Shown piece after piece: positions 24,285-34,459 of a stretch of DNA of 64,000 nucleotides (the stretch's first letter is position 1; each line of letters starts with the position of its first letter). The stretch is taken from assembly GCA_031308135.1 (NCBI GenBank), contig JAHLJT010000631.1, positions 264,014,925-264,078,924 of the forward strand, written 5' to 3'. The position numbers were made by a program, and so were the translations under genes. The notes beneath the pieces were generated by a model that was given only the letters and a program-made list of their open reading frames with translations, had not been told where the DNA came from and did no database searches. The stretch is from Acheta domesticus. Its lineage: Eukaryota; Arthropoda; Insecta; Orthoptera; Gryllidae.

Positions 24285-24826
24285 AACTAGAGGTGCTAAA
24301 ACACCGTGTACTTTCTCTTTCGTATTTTCAAGGACAATTACGCGAAAAGTACTAAAATTTTCGCAAAATTGTACATGACCTTATTTCAAAATCTATCTTT
24401 AAGGAACATATTTTATTAGGGGAAAATATATATCTATATAATATTTTTAGCTGTAGGAAGATTCCGAAAAAATATTGAATCTTTGCAATTATCGAAAAAA
24501 TCTGGGTTTCAACGAACATGAAACATTTGCCATTCTCTTAAACGTCATTCACACTATCCCACAACAAAATTTAATCAAGGACGAGGGATCATTTTTTTAA
24601 AATTTGGGAATATCAGTCTTGGAGAAAATCGGAACGGTTTAGCAGCCAGCGTTGTTCACAGATGGACAGACGTTTGACGGCATTTCGGGTTTTAGCTATT
24701 AAGGTCCCACAAAACATGGATTCTTGCTACATGAAGTGTTAGAGTATTTTGTTTTTAAATTTAGCAACTGAATTTATCCACTTTTTCGTTATCAGGGCCC
24801 TGTAATAAAAAAATTCTGCCACAGCA
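24285..24826 (-). repeat. Dispersed repeat family D1, copy 2
   Basis: The reverse complement matches 43640-44295 along its length, from the cagaattttt start to the gtgttttagcacc end, and the first 500 bases match copy 1 at 465-960. Conserved blocks include gaaaaagtggataaattcag, ccatgttttg and aaacgtctgtcc. No coding motif. Confidence 0.7.
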
Positions 24827-25116
24827 TTACGTAATCTTCTCTGTACTGTGTAACGAGAAAGTAAAAAGACAGGAAATTGTACTATGCTTTAATTTCTTAG
24901 CCTATAACTGTTCTATAAAATGATTATATCACTGCATCAGAAAAAAAGTAAAAACTAATTCTTTTTTAATTCGTAAGATAATTAGTTCAATGAGTTTGCG
25001 AATTGTTTTGGAACGTTTAGGAACTGTATTGTGCCCTCATAAGGAATATGGAATGTTTAAAACACGATGTTACGACGCAGATTGTTGAAATAACAGATAA
25101 GACATGTATAACTCAC

Positions 25117-26128
25117 CCACGGGGAAGTCGTAGGGCTGCATCCAGGAGAGGAAGGACCCAAGGTACTTGAACGTGAAGACTCCGTCCGAGAGGCCCAGGT
25201 CGTTGACGCGAAAGCCCTCGCCCGCGGGCGCCTCCGGGAAGTGCAGGGGCGGCGCGGGCGGCGGCGCGGGCGGCGGCGCGGGGGCGGCTGCCTCGGGGGG
25301 CGCGCGGCCGCGGGGGCGGTCGCGCCCCGTGGGCGGCCAGCCCGCCCCGCCCGCGTCGCCCGCGCCACCCCCACCGCCCGCGCCCGCCGCCGTGTCGTAC
25401 GCGTCGTCATCGTCGTAGCGACTGATCTGCGCCGACGCTTTGGGTTTCGCACCGCGAAGGAGGTGCGTTGCAGACGTGGCTGTTGGCTGTGCGTCGCTCT
25501 TGAGATTTTCCTGCTCGGGATGAAGCGGTGGCGATTGAAAGTTCGTTGCGCTACCGTTATGGTGTGTTTGATCTAAATGCTGATCGATAGTTAGATTGGC
25601 GTGCGATAACTGTGGGCGCTCAATGTCTCTTTCCACCTCTGACTGAATCACTTCTTTCTCATTCACATCTTTCTTAAGTTTTACTTTAGTTGTACCTTCG
25701 GTTGGTGTTACTTCCCCATGGAGATCTTTAACATTGACGTGATTGTACTTCTGAGAGTCATCAGCGAGGGCTGCAGGATTAGAAACTCGTACCCCCTTTC
25801 TTCTCGTGAAAACATCGGGCGAAGTTGAACTGACTTCCAGCTGTATCAAAGCGTCTTCCACCTCTCTGGAAACGTTTTCGTGCTGAATCCCCCTCATTCC
25901 GCTGGTTTCCGAAGGACGGTTAGGGGCTTCTTTCTGCCCCAGGCTCGCCTCTGTCCCTATGGCCTCCGTTTGGGCAGTGTGGTGGCGGCGCTGGGCGGCG
26001 TCGTGGCCGGGGGCGGGGCTCGTGTGCGCCTGCAGGGCCGTGGGCGCGGTGCCCTGGGCGTCGCAGGCCCCCAGCAGCAGGGCGGCGCCCACGCACAGAG
26101 GCAGCAGCAGCAGCGGGCGGAGGCGCAT
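25117..26128 (-). CDS. Prominin-like gene, exon 1 (N-terminal ectodomain)
   Basis: The start ATG is followed by a classic signal peptide (RLRPLLLLPLCVGAALLL, then GACDAQ), with cleavage likely near residues 22-26. Residues about 26-260 are hydrophilic and low in complexity, with likely N-glycosylation sites NVS, NLT and NGS. Residues about 245-300 are Gly/Ala/Pro-rich in the CpG-dense part. The last 40 residues are conserved-looking and include FKYLGSFLSWMQPYDFPV. The exon ends in phase 1 before the donor gtgagt, and the frame continues correctly into 11289-11344. The QP-x-DFP segment suggests a prominin-family pentaspan membrane glycoprotein of membrane protrusions. Vertebrate prominin has a much shorter N-terminal ectodomain. 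The family call is from memory of the motif and moderate; the exon itself is well supported. Confidence 0.62.
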
Positions 26129-26300
26129 GGCAGTGGGGAGCGCCGGGCGGTTGCCTGCGGACTGGCCGCCGCCGCCGCCGCCTTCAAGTGCACTTGCGGG
26201 GCCTCCGCTTCCGCCGCCCCGCCCCCTGCCCCGCCCCCGCGAACACTCGCATCGCCCCCTCCACTGCCCCGCTCGCCGCCCTCTCTACCCGACCCTTCGT
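26129..26300 (-). promoter_or_regulatory. CpG-rich 5' UTR/promoter region of the prominin-like gene
   Basis: CpG-dense DNA lies directly upstream of the exon 1 ATG and falls abruptly to AT-rich sequence after about 26300. No TATA box is evident. A CpG-island type promoter is inferred from position only. The strings ttcgttagtg and tacgttagtg at 26297-26325 are a local near-repeat of unknown meaning. Confidence 0.35.
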
Positions 26301-26519
26301 TAGTGTACTCGACTTACGTTAGTGTTACCGAACTGTTGCTTCCGCATGTCTCTCTCTGAAACGTAGTTTTATTACATCTACTGTCCGTTTTGTAACCTCT
26401 ACTAAACCATTTGATACATCTACATCACTAATTTCCAGTTTTGCAGTAATTGAAAGAAATATTTGAAGCCGCCGGCCACGTGAGAAGTGTCTATGGTTTT
26501 GTTAGATACCCAGGAACTT

Positions 26520-27085
26520 GAGGAAAATGCAAAAACAATACTTTCCATTTTTTACATTGTGGAAAATATAAATTTACAATATATATTACATTAAAATAAT
26601 AAGTACATATGTTAGAATTGGTAGTTAACAATGACAATGACAATTTGTGGGTGAAAGTATCCTAGTGATACATTTCACCGTCTTCTTATGTCTAGAACAA
26701 AAGCCATTTTGTTACTTTTTGTTAGAAGTCGAGGTTGAGGAATACATGTGAATGTATATATTGTGACTAATTTGGAAATATATACTGCAGTTGTAAGAGT
26801 TGACGTCTGTGTAATAAGTTGTTTTCTTCACTATTATCTAAAAGGCTAATGGCTAAAGGATTTGGGTGTTTTTCCAGATTGTGAAGATAGTTTGAGCCAC
26901 TTATTTTGATTCTTTCAAATACTGTCGGTAATTTTAAGTCTCTATGTAGCATTGCGTTTGAGATATACCATGGTGCTGCAGCAATCACTCTAAGCGTTTT
27001 TGATTAAAATCTCTCTAATTTGGAGAAATTTGTCCTGCTTGCAATGCCCCAAATTTGGATGCCGTAGGTCCATATAGAGAGTATT
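26520..27085 (-). mobile_element. Jockey-type LINE, 3' fragment
   Basis: On the minus strand, 27080 to 26767 encodes the tail of a jockey-clade reverse transcriptase. It begins with a WTYGIQIWG segment, then an APWYISN...LHRDLKLPTV segment, then HPNPLA and a short Arg-rich end. One in-frame TAA interrupts it after KLERF, where related elements read Gln. About 250 bp of AT-rich 3' UTR follows towards 26520. It is 5'-truncated at 27085. Clade assignment rests on remembered motif order. Confidence 0.75.
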
Positions 27086-27090
27086 ATTAT

Positions 27091-28199
27091 TTAATAGATG
27101 AATATTTTATTGTCCAAGGATAGACCCACATACTAACTAACAATAAGAAACTTCAACCGCAAGTAAGAAGACTATATTAGGACACTTTGCTTTTTGACTG
27201 AACAATGCAACTATTTGCTTGTCATTCCGCGTATTATCTAACTGCATGACCAGACTGAATCTTAAAACTCAGCGAGTCGCTACTTACGACGCAGACAACG
27301 CAGCGAGAGCAATGCTCCAAGGAAGTGATCATCCACCATTAAATATTTACTATTGAGGTGTAGCGTTGTAGAACATCAACTATTTTGATAATTATTGTGT
27401 GTAGAGATCTTTTGTCTTTTATTAGCATATTCTGTTTTTGTAGTGTTTGTAAATATGTTTTTCACAAAAATATTTAATTTATTTCAGTGTCATACGAGAG
27501 TATTCTATTTGATGTTCTTGAGATGTGTGCGTGTACATTTTTCGAAAACAAATTTGTTTTGTGATGTTCAGAAGCATTTTTGATGATGCGGGTCATTAAC
27601 TTTGTTATATTTTACTTTCACTTTTATTTTTAGTTGTTGCGTTTCTACATTTCGACATTCAACTGTCACCTAAGAAGGATGATACTGCAGTTTAAGACGT
27701 AGCAAACTATTTTTAATAATCCTAATCATCAATCATTTGTCACTTGACAAACATATAGTCGTATTTTAGACTATAGTGTAACGTAATATTCCGATTTTTA
27801 CTTGACAAAAATTATGTGACTTTCATGGGAGACGATATTTTCGTGATCTGAAGTTCTGAAGCGGCATCCTGTCGACTACTAAGCGGCAATTCATTCTAAA
27901 AGTATTAATTCTATGTCTACTGGGGAGGGAAATGAATCTGGCGAAGGAAGGATCAAATAGAGGGAAGTTGGATTCTCCAGGACTTATGAACTTTACCGCT
28001 CAAAGTTCTCTTTTCAATTGGAAACTCGCTATGTGAAAAAAAACTTCCCAAACTAATAGATGAGTCAGCTTCTCCCCTTTGCCGATCCTGCAAATTGTCC
28101 CGGGATCCGCCGGTCGTCTCTTTACTGCTGCCAAAGCCGACTTTACGAGGATGCTGAGGGTCAATTGTCACGTTGGCGCTTTTGATCTAGCCCCCTATC
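27091..28199. other. Non-coding stretch
   Basis: Mostly AT-rich. 27900-28200 is more balanced and may be an old unrecognised repeat that merges into the following SINE piece. Confidence 0.4.
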
Positions 28200-28560
28200 T
28201 CCATGACTGCTCTTCAATAGATTTCCACTGGCTGGGATGACCCAGATTACTTCCTTGCCCCCTATTTTTCCCTCAGAAATACGCACACTTACATGCACTA
28301 CATTACTGTCGGAAGACTAGTCGAGAAGGCAGACTGTGCCTCGACTGCGCCAGGACGGAAAATCCCGCAAACCGACGTCTATATCGACGCTGTATCTCAT
28401 ATTCCAGCGCGGAACAAACACCTCCGTCACCTCCCAGGTTATAACCTACACAGAACTAATGCCGGAACTAAAGTGACGGAACTAATGCCAGAACTAAAGT
28501 CACTAACTAACACGGAACTAAAGTGACGTGCCCGCAAATACTAGTCAGTCAATCAATCAT
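28200..28560 (+). mobile_element. SINE S1 3' half with tail duplication
   Basis: It starts in the pyrimidine-rich part (acgcacacttacatgcactac) and runs through the 3' domain, which is diverged (cccgcaaaccgacgtctatatcgacgc). Before the aatcaatcat tail, a short unit gaactaatgcc/ggaactaaagtgac is repeated about five times at 28450-28527. No head. Confidence 0.7.
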
Positions 28561-29426
28561 TAATTACCGTTTCTCCTTAAAATTGTCACCCCACTCTCTC
28601 ACCTCTGCCACCTATTGCCACAGTGCCCTAGCACTGGGCGATTCCATAACCGCCTCGCGTCCTTGCAACGCCCATCGATTCGAGAAGCCTCCCAGGGTCT
28701 TGGACAGGATCAACGGGGCCCACGTCACCTCCTCCGCCCCCTCCAGCCCCGCCACAAGGCTTCATGCCTCAGGTCACGGCGCAGGGGGCCGTGCAAAGCA
28801 ATGAAAGGCGCCGTGGATTGAAGTGCGCACGTATGTTCCTTCGAAAGGAATTTCTTTCGTGAAATGTGGTTGCACAATGTGTCTAAGAGGCGGAAATCCG
28901 GACCTTGTGAAGGAGGCAGAGAGACGAAAAGTGACCATGGTAAAGGAAGGGAAAATGACCACACTGCTTTCTTATAGGAGTTGGAGTTTTGATGTAAATG
29001 AACTATGAAAAAGCGAACCTGACAATTACAGAATTAAAATTTGGTAGACTTGTGACTGCTAATTTCTTCCCTGTGAATGGCCAAGTTTGGGAAAGCAACC
29101 AAATCAACAAAGAGATATAAACTAGGGTAATTGTGTTGTCAAAGAACTGACCGTAAAATGGTTAATTAAAACTATAATGAATTAATTATACAAGAAATAC
29201 ATTAATGTTTTCATTTCAATCATTATTTGCTATTTTTTTCTTCTCTAAGTATCATTGTCTTAAAACAATAAGTTTGGGGTCCTTAAAAGTATCAAGTGCC
29301 CATCCGAGGTACTTTTTCAACGTGCCCAACGGAGGGCTAGAGCATAATACATTGTCGCGAAATACATTGTATCGTGCACAGATATTTAGATGATGCGCAC
29401 GTTTTAAAAGTGGTGTGGAATTGATT
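28561..29426. other. Non-coding stretch
   Basis: 28590-28810 is C-rich and has overlapping open frames without domains. 28860-29426 is AT-rich; its right part may be the decayed upstream portion of the following mariner relic. Confidence 0.4.
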
Positions 29427-29932
29427 GCTAATAAACCTGGGTCCATGCGTTCAATTTCGTCTTCATAAATCAGAACTTAAAAACATTATTCTGTGTTTCT
29501 ACAACAGTAATAGTATTTATCATAAATTTGCACCCGAGTATCACAAAGTGAATACCCTATTTTATTTAAGTGTTTTGGAGCTTCCCATGAAGAGAATTCG
29601 TCGTGTTCGGTCTGAATACTCAGCCCCAGGTAGTTGGTTCCTTCTTCAAAACAATGCATCAGCTACTGGGCAATACTTGTACAGGAATTTTTGGACAAAA
29701 AACAAGTGTCTCTGCTGTCCCTCAACTCTCCAGATATGTCGTTCTGCCACTACGTTTTGTTCTCATAGCTGACGTTGCCATCAAAAGGACGACTTTTTGA
29801 CAATGCGGAGGACATATAAGCAGCTGTGACATCAACGTTACGGAACATACCACACCCGGAGTTGCTGGGGTCGTTCTACTCCTTGCATAATCGTGCCACT
29901 CGCTGTGTTGATGCAGGAGGGATGTATTTTGA
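29427..29932 (+). pseudogene. Mariner-like transposase relic
   Basis: The frame from about 29470 shows mariner landmarks: a segment where FYDS would be expected reads FYNS, then a VNTLFYLSVL segment, MKRIRRVR and GSWFLLQNNA where HDNAP is usual. Beyond 29660 the frame shifts at least once, and the C-terminal signature (NRATRC then GMYFE) appears up to the stop near 29930. The first two catalytic aspartates (codons at 29503 and 29650) are both AAC, Asn. With the frameshifts, this copy is dead. The N-terminal DNA-binding part is missing or unrecognisable, and terminal repeats were not identified. Confidence 0.75.
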
Positions 29933-30149
29933 ATAATAAACATGTAATATTAAATTATTTTTCTTTGTTTGGGCACAATAAAATCAATCTAATTACCGGA
30001 GTGTGTACATAAGTAGACTGAGAATGTACCTGGCGGCCCCTTTGACGAGTTGCCTCCAGAAAAGCTTTTAAATATTTTTTAATTGCCAGTGATATATAAA
30101 AAATATTATTCTTTTTAATTTATTTTCATAACGTGAATATATAATTCAA

Positions 30150-30805
30150 TTTAATTCGGGAGTTCCATAGTTTGAACATACTTATGTTCCCCCAAATATA
30201 TTAAATTGCTTATGGGTAGAAGGAAGTAGAGCGTAAATGGCACGGGGGAAGTATTATGCTCGATGCGATGCGGTGTACTCGCTGCTCTAGTGTGACCGAC
30301 AGACGGTAGGATATGAAGACACTTAAGCAACATGGGGTGGGGTGGGAGATTGAGAGGCACGAGGGGAGGAAATGTGCAAGGAAGGAAATAAGTGAATATG
30401 GTCATGAAGAAGATAAGGTGTGTTGAAATGATAGTATTTTCTGGAAAGAAAAGAAGTATGCCAGAAAAATGCAACGTGAATGATAAACCAATAGTAATCG
30501 TGATGTTTCTGGCCCTCAGCGGAAGGTAAAATGAGTAGACGGGTTGTATGGAGCGATTTGTACAAGGGAGGAGAAAGATGGGATTCAGGAAGAGGCAGAA
30601 GTGACGGAGAAGACAACGCACGGCTCGTGTCAACACGACGGGGTTCGGGTAGAGAGGGAAAGACCATGTGGATGAAGAGGCGAGATGGTCGAAAACAGGA
30701 CACGAATGATCGGGAATTGACCGTTGCAAGTGTGGTCCGTAAGGGAAGTGCCTAAAAAAGATGAGCAACGACGGAAGAGTGAGAGCGTAGGCTTCCATGT
30801 ACATG
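30150..30805 (-). other. Pyrimidine-rich block (minus strand)
   Basis: The minus strand is C/T-rich and keeps a 230-codon open frame rich in Leu/Ser/Pro/Phe with no domain or credible start context. Composition resembles the blocks at 9.3, 10.2, 47.5 and 60.8 kb. It abuts a minus-strand SINE fragment on its right. Confidence 0.4.
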
Positions 30806-30810
30806 TTGCA

Positions 30811-31105
30811 TTGCGGGATATTTTCCTTTCCAGATATCTCCACAAGAAGAGCATCGCCACGGCAGAGACAAGCTCGAAGCTCCCGACATGTGTGTTAGTT
30901 TACTAAATGTTCGCGTAAATATATGTGAGTGAATGGCAACATTAGGATAAGGATGAGAAAGTTGTGGTTTGTGACCCGTTTGTTAGGATACTGCTCAGAC
31001 ATGCGTCTGGTAGGGATAGAGAATCCATGGTGAACTATCAATGAGAATAGCCGGTGGAATAGTTCTCCAGATAGCGGCTGAATTTTCCACAGCTATTTTG
31101 CTAGA
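30811..31105 (-). mobile_element. SINE S1 fragment, minus strand
   Basis: In reverse complement it matches the middle part ('cctaacaaacgggtcac'), the pyrimidine-rich part and the start of the 3' domain (gagatatctggaaagg). The tRNA-like head and the last ~150 bp are missing. Confidence 0.7.
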
Positions 31106-31545
31106 GTCAAAACTCTCCTCGTAGAGTCCCTCCAGAGACAGAAGCAATGCTGTTTCTGAGCTAGGTCAGCCGGTGTCAGATGATGTGGAGTGGAGAAGGG
31201 CAGGTTATGGCAAGCGTAGCGTTTACGAACCGTGCCAATGCGGCGAGGCGAGGAGAGCGGGGCAGGGCGTACTAGAAGGAGTGAGGCCAAACACGGAAAA
31301 GTAAGGCCGGGGTTAAAGGGCAATGGGAATGTCTTGACGTGATGTGAGCGGATCGAGGTGAAGTGGGTGTGTCGAAATGGCCGAGGCAAAGTGGTTAAGC
31401 GTGGTGCGGTTGGCGTCATGTGAGTAGAGACAGCGAACGTGAGGCCAGTGGCTAAGCGTGATGCAGATGGCCTCATGTGAGGAGAGAGAGCAAAGGTGAG
31501 GCGAGTGGTTAAGCGTGGTGTTGATGGCTTCTTTTGAAGAGTGGG

Positions 31546-32260
31546 AGCGAAGATGAGGTGAGGTGGGAGAGGTGAGGTGGGAGAGGTGAGGTGGAAGAGG
31601 TGAGGTGGAAGAGGTGAGGTGGAAGAGGTGAGAGGGGAGAGGTGAGGTGGGAGAGGTGAGGTGGGGAGGCGAGGTGGGAGAGGCGAGGTGGGAGAGGTGA
31701 GGTGGGAGAGGTGAGGTGGGAGAGGTGAGGTGGGGAGGCGAGGTGGGAGAGGCGGAGAGGCGAGGTGGGAGAGGTGAGGTGGGAGAGGTGAGGTGGAAGA
31801 GGTGAGGTGGAAGAGGTGAGGTGAGAGAAGTAAGGTGGGAAGGTGAGGTGAGGTAGGAGACGTGATATGGGAGAGATGTGATTGGGAGATGTGGTTGGGA
31901 TAGGTGAGGTGGGAGAGGTGAGGTGGAAGAGGTGAGGTGAGAGAAGTAAGGTGGGAAGGTGAGGTGAGGTAGGAGACGTGATATGGGAGAGATGTGATTG
32001 GGAGTTGTGGTTGGAAGAGGTGAGGTGGGAGAGGTGAGGTGGGAAGGTGAGGTGAGGTAGGAGAGGTGATATGGGAGAAATGTGGTTGGGATAGGTGAGG
32101 TGGGAAGGTGAGGTGAAGTAGGAGAGGTGATATGGGAGAGATGTGGTTGGGAGAGGTGAGGTGGAAGAGGTGAGGTGGGATAGGTGAGGTGGTAGAGGTG
32201 AGGTGGGAGAGGTGAGGTGGGAGAGGTGAGGTGGGAGAGGTGAGGTGGGAGAGGCGGGTG
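31546..32260. repeat. 14-bp purine-rich minisatellite with higher-order units
   Basis: The unit gtgggagaggtgag (14 bp) with variants (aagagg, cgaggtgg) fills about 715 bases. Within it, a block of about 116 bp starting gtgagagaag at 31821 recurs at 31937, and a third, more diverged block follows near 32050, showing higher-order expansion. Long minus-strand frames of Ser/Pro/His/Leu repeats (up to 480 codons) are products of a unit that lacks stops, and are not genes. Confidence 0.92.
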
Positions 32261-32289
32261 GAGCGGCTGAGGGTGGTAGTGTTCCCGGG

Positions 32290-32545
32290 ACACAACCAGC
32301 GGTAGGGAGCGAGGTTGGGGGCGGGCGGGCCGAAGGGAAACACGGCGTTTGAGGTGCAAGGACGGGGGCGGGGGCGAGGCGAGGGGCTTCTGGACAGCCG
32401 ATTTGCACCCTCGACCCACTTCCCTTGGGAGCGCGCGCGGCGCCGCCACGTGCGCGCCCGCCAGGGGTCGCTAACCGCCCGCGGCCCGCCTGGGCGGCCG
32501 CCGCGCCGCGCCGCGCCGCGCGGAATGGCACTCACCTGGTTGCGG
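32290..32545. other. CpG island with a splice-donor-like end
   Basis: CpG-dense DNA immediately right of the minisatellite. On the minus strand, an ATG at about 32557 (context gccaatgaacgg) is followed 22 bases later by ccag then gtgagtgcc at about 32536-32528, a consensus donor. This could be a first exon of an unrecognised minus-strand transcript, or an upstream alternative exon for the prominin-like gene. Nothing else supports it. Confidence 0.35.
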
Positions 32546-32812
32546 GGCTCCGTTCATTGGCGTTGTCAGATTCCGCGCCAAGCAACGGAACCGCGCTCTC
32601 TGAACGCGCAATGTTGAACATTTTGTGATAGATGACTTATTGAGTTCAGGGATATCGTTGGAGATAAATAAAGCGAATGAATTTTGTTTCATTGTGGGAC
32701 GAATTGTATTGTCATCTATTTCAATTGGAATGCCTGAGACACAAGAGAATAGTCATTTTTAATTTTGAAAGTCAATAAATTTTTTTCTAGATAAATTCAA
32801 ATTAAAATTATG

Positions 32813-32885
32813 AAAATAATAATACTACTAATACTACTACTACTAATAATATTATTATTATTAATAATAATAATAATAACAACAA
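32813..32885. repeat. (TAA/TAC)n microsatellite at the LINE 5' junction
   Basis: An imperfect trinucleotide tract (aat, act, att, aac) of about 70 bases ends where the R4/Dong-type element begins. From memory, Dong elements insert in TAA repeats, so this is likely the original target. Confidence 0.85.
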
Positions 32886-33351
32886 CAACTCCACCTCGGG
32901 AGTACACGACCTTGCAGTTGGTGGTGGAGCTTGAGTACCCCATGAGACTTAAAGCTATGTCAGTGGTAGCCTAGCTACCGGTAGGGCCTCCCTTGCTGAA
33001 TAGGTTGAAGGTGAGGGGTCAGGCGAAGAAGTACTCTATTTTGAGGAGAGTGGGAAGTAAGTAGAGAGGGAAGGGTCATGAACCTTTGGACTTCCTGTTG
33101 TCGGCCCATAGAGGGTACAGGAGAGAAACTGGGTTGGCACACCAGGCCACTGATTAGAGTGGAGGCCCTGAACCTTGCATTAGCCAGCGAAGGAGGCTGC
33201 CTTCAGCAGTCAGTGAAAATCCCGTAAGGTTTAGTAATGCCGACTGGCGATCGGAGGGACCCCTTGCTGGGCCCTGCGGGGGGATGCCCCGAGGCCACTG
33301 TGGGTCGCAGTAACGGATGGCAGGAAACAACCCGAGGGTGAAGTGTGATCT

Positions 33352-34447
33352 GTGAACTCGAACTTCCGTCCTGCGAATCTTCAATTCAAATCAATGAGCA
33401 AAATGGATAGAACAAGAAATGTAATGAATCTTAACGTGCCTTGTTCTACCAATGTCACATACCTGCTCAGAAACCGAGCTAATGTCACCTTGTCGACGTC
33501 GGACCATCCCACGGATGTTAGTCCCAGGGACCCAGAGCTGGCAGTAGCTCGAAGCCATCGTCAGAGATGGACCAGGGATGAATCAAAGGAGGTGATGTGG
33601 TGCTTTTACTACGCAAAAGCGAAAAATGGGGGCTCAGAAATAGAAGTCATTAAGATATGGAGAGAGCGGAACCCAGATTTGAGACCTACCCTAGACTCAA
33701 AGAAGCTTGCCAGTCAACGAAGATACATAATCAGCAGTGGAAAATTCACAGCGGAACAACTTGCTGACATTGAGAGAAATGCGGAATATGTACTTCGCAC
33801 GAACAATCCACATGACGAGCAAGTAGAACTTGAACCTTCCACGCGATCATCATTTTCATCTCTTTCTAGTGAAACACACGTCAGTGATGAAAATTCATCT
33901 GGCAATGAATTACACGATAAGGACATAATGCGAAATATCCTTCGGCGCGAGATAGAAAGAGTTAGTCAACTTCCGTTTGAATCTCGCGAATCGTTGAGGA
34001 GAATATACGAAAATGCCAAAGCTAAAAGAGTGATAGAAGCAGTGAACTCTGTCTTAAATGAGGTGGTCGAGACCCCAGGCAGAGATCTAGATATTACTGA
34101 AATCAATCACATCATATATGCAACTGGATATCTAGTATCTCAGATAATTTTGGGGCCAGCCAAGAATACCGACGGTCGACAGCAAAACAGAGTAAACAGC
34201 TCTGTACCCCCATGGATGAACAAAATTATATAACGGATAGCCGACACCCGGCGCGAAATATCACTCTTAGCTGAGGCATCTTCTAAATCAACGCACACCT
34301 CTAAAATTCAACGAAAAATATTCAATGTTGAACAAAAATACCAAATTGAAAATGACACCAGCAGGCTAATGGTAGTTGAGAAGCTAAAAGAGAAAATTCA
34401 AGCACGGGCTCAAAGAATTAGACGCTACAAACGTAGAATAGAAGAAT
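33352..34447 (+). pseudogene. R4/Dong-type LINE ORF, N-terminal Myb-like part
   Basis: The 293-codon first segment contains a Myb/SANT-like region (RQRWTRDESKEVMWCFYYA, then SQRRYIISSGKF) near residues 65-130, which presumably binds target DNA. A TAA at 34231-34233 interrupts it, but the same frame stays open to 34447 with a basic, coiled region rich in Arg/Lys. The frame then shifts into the next segment. The start codon choice is uncertain. Confidence 0.7.
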
Positions 34448-34459
34448 AGATTTCCGTGT

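Larger units (their letters stand above)
11345..25116 (-). other. Intron 1 of the prominin-like gene (about 13.8 kb)
   Basis: Inferred from the donor (ccgtgg then gtgagt) after 25117 and the acceptor (ttgcag) before 11344. It contains a tetranucleotide array, a piggyBac-like MITE, several S1 SINEs, a pogo-like element, two CpG-rich islands, an AAT array, a 14-bp minisatellite and one D1 repeat. No further exon-like segment in frame was recognised inside it, though a micro-exon could be missed. Confidence 0.5.

Noticed and set aside
31093..32535. 480-, 378- and 340-codon minus-strand open frames rich in Ser/Pro/His/Leu
   Set aside because: They are the three frames of the same 14-bp minisatellite, whose unit contains no stop codon; no domain, no independent coding signal.
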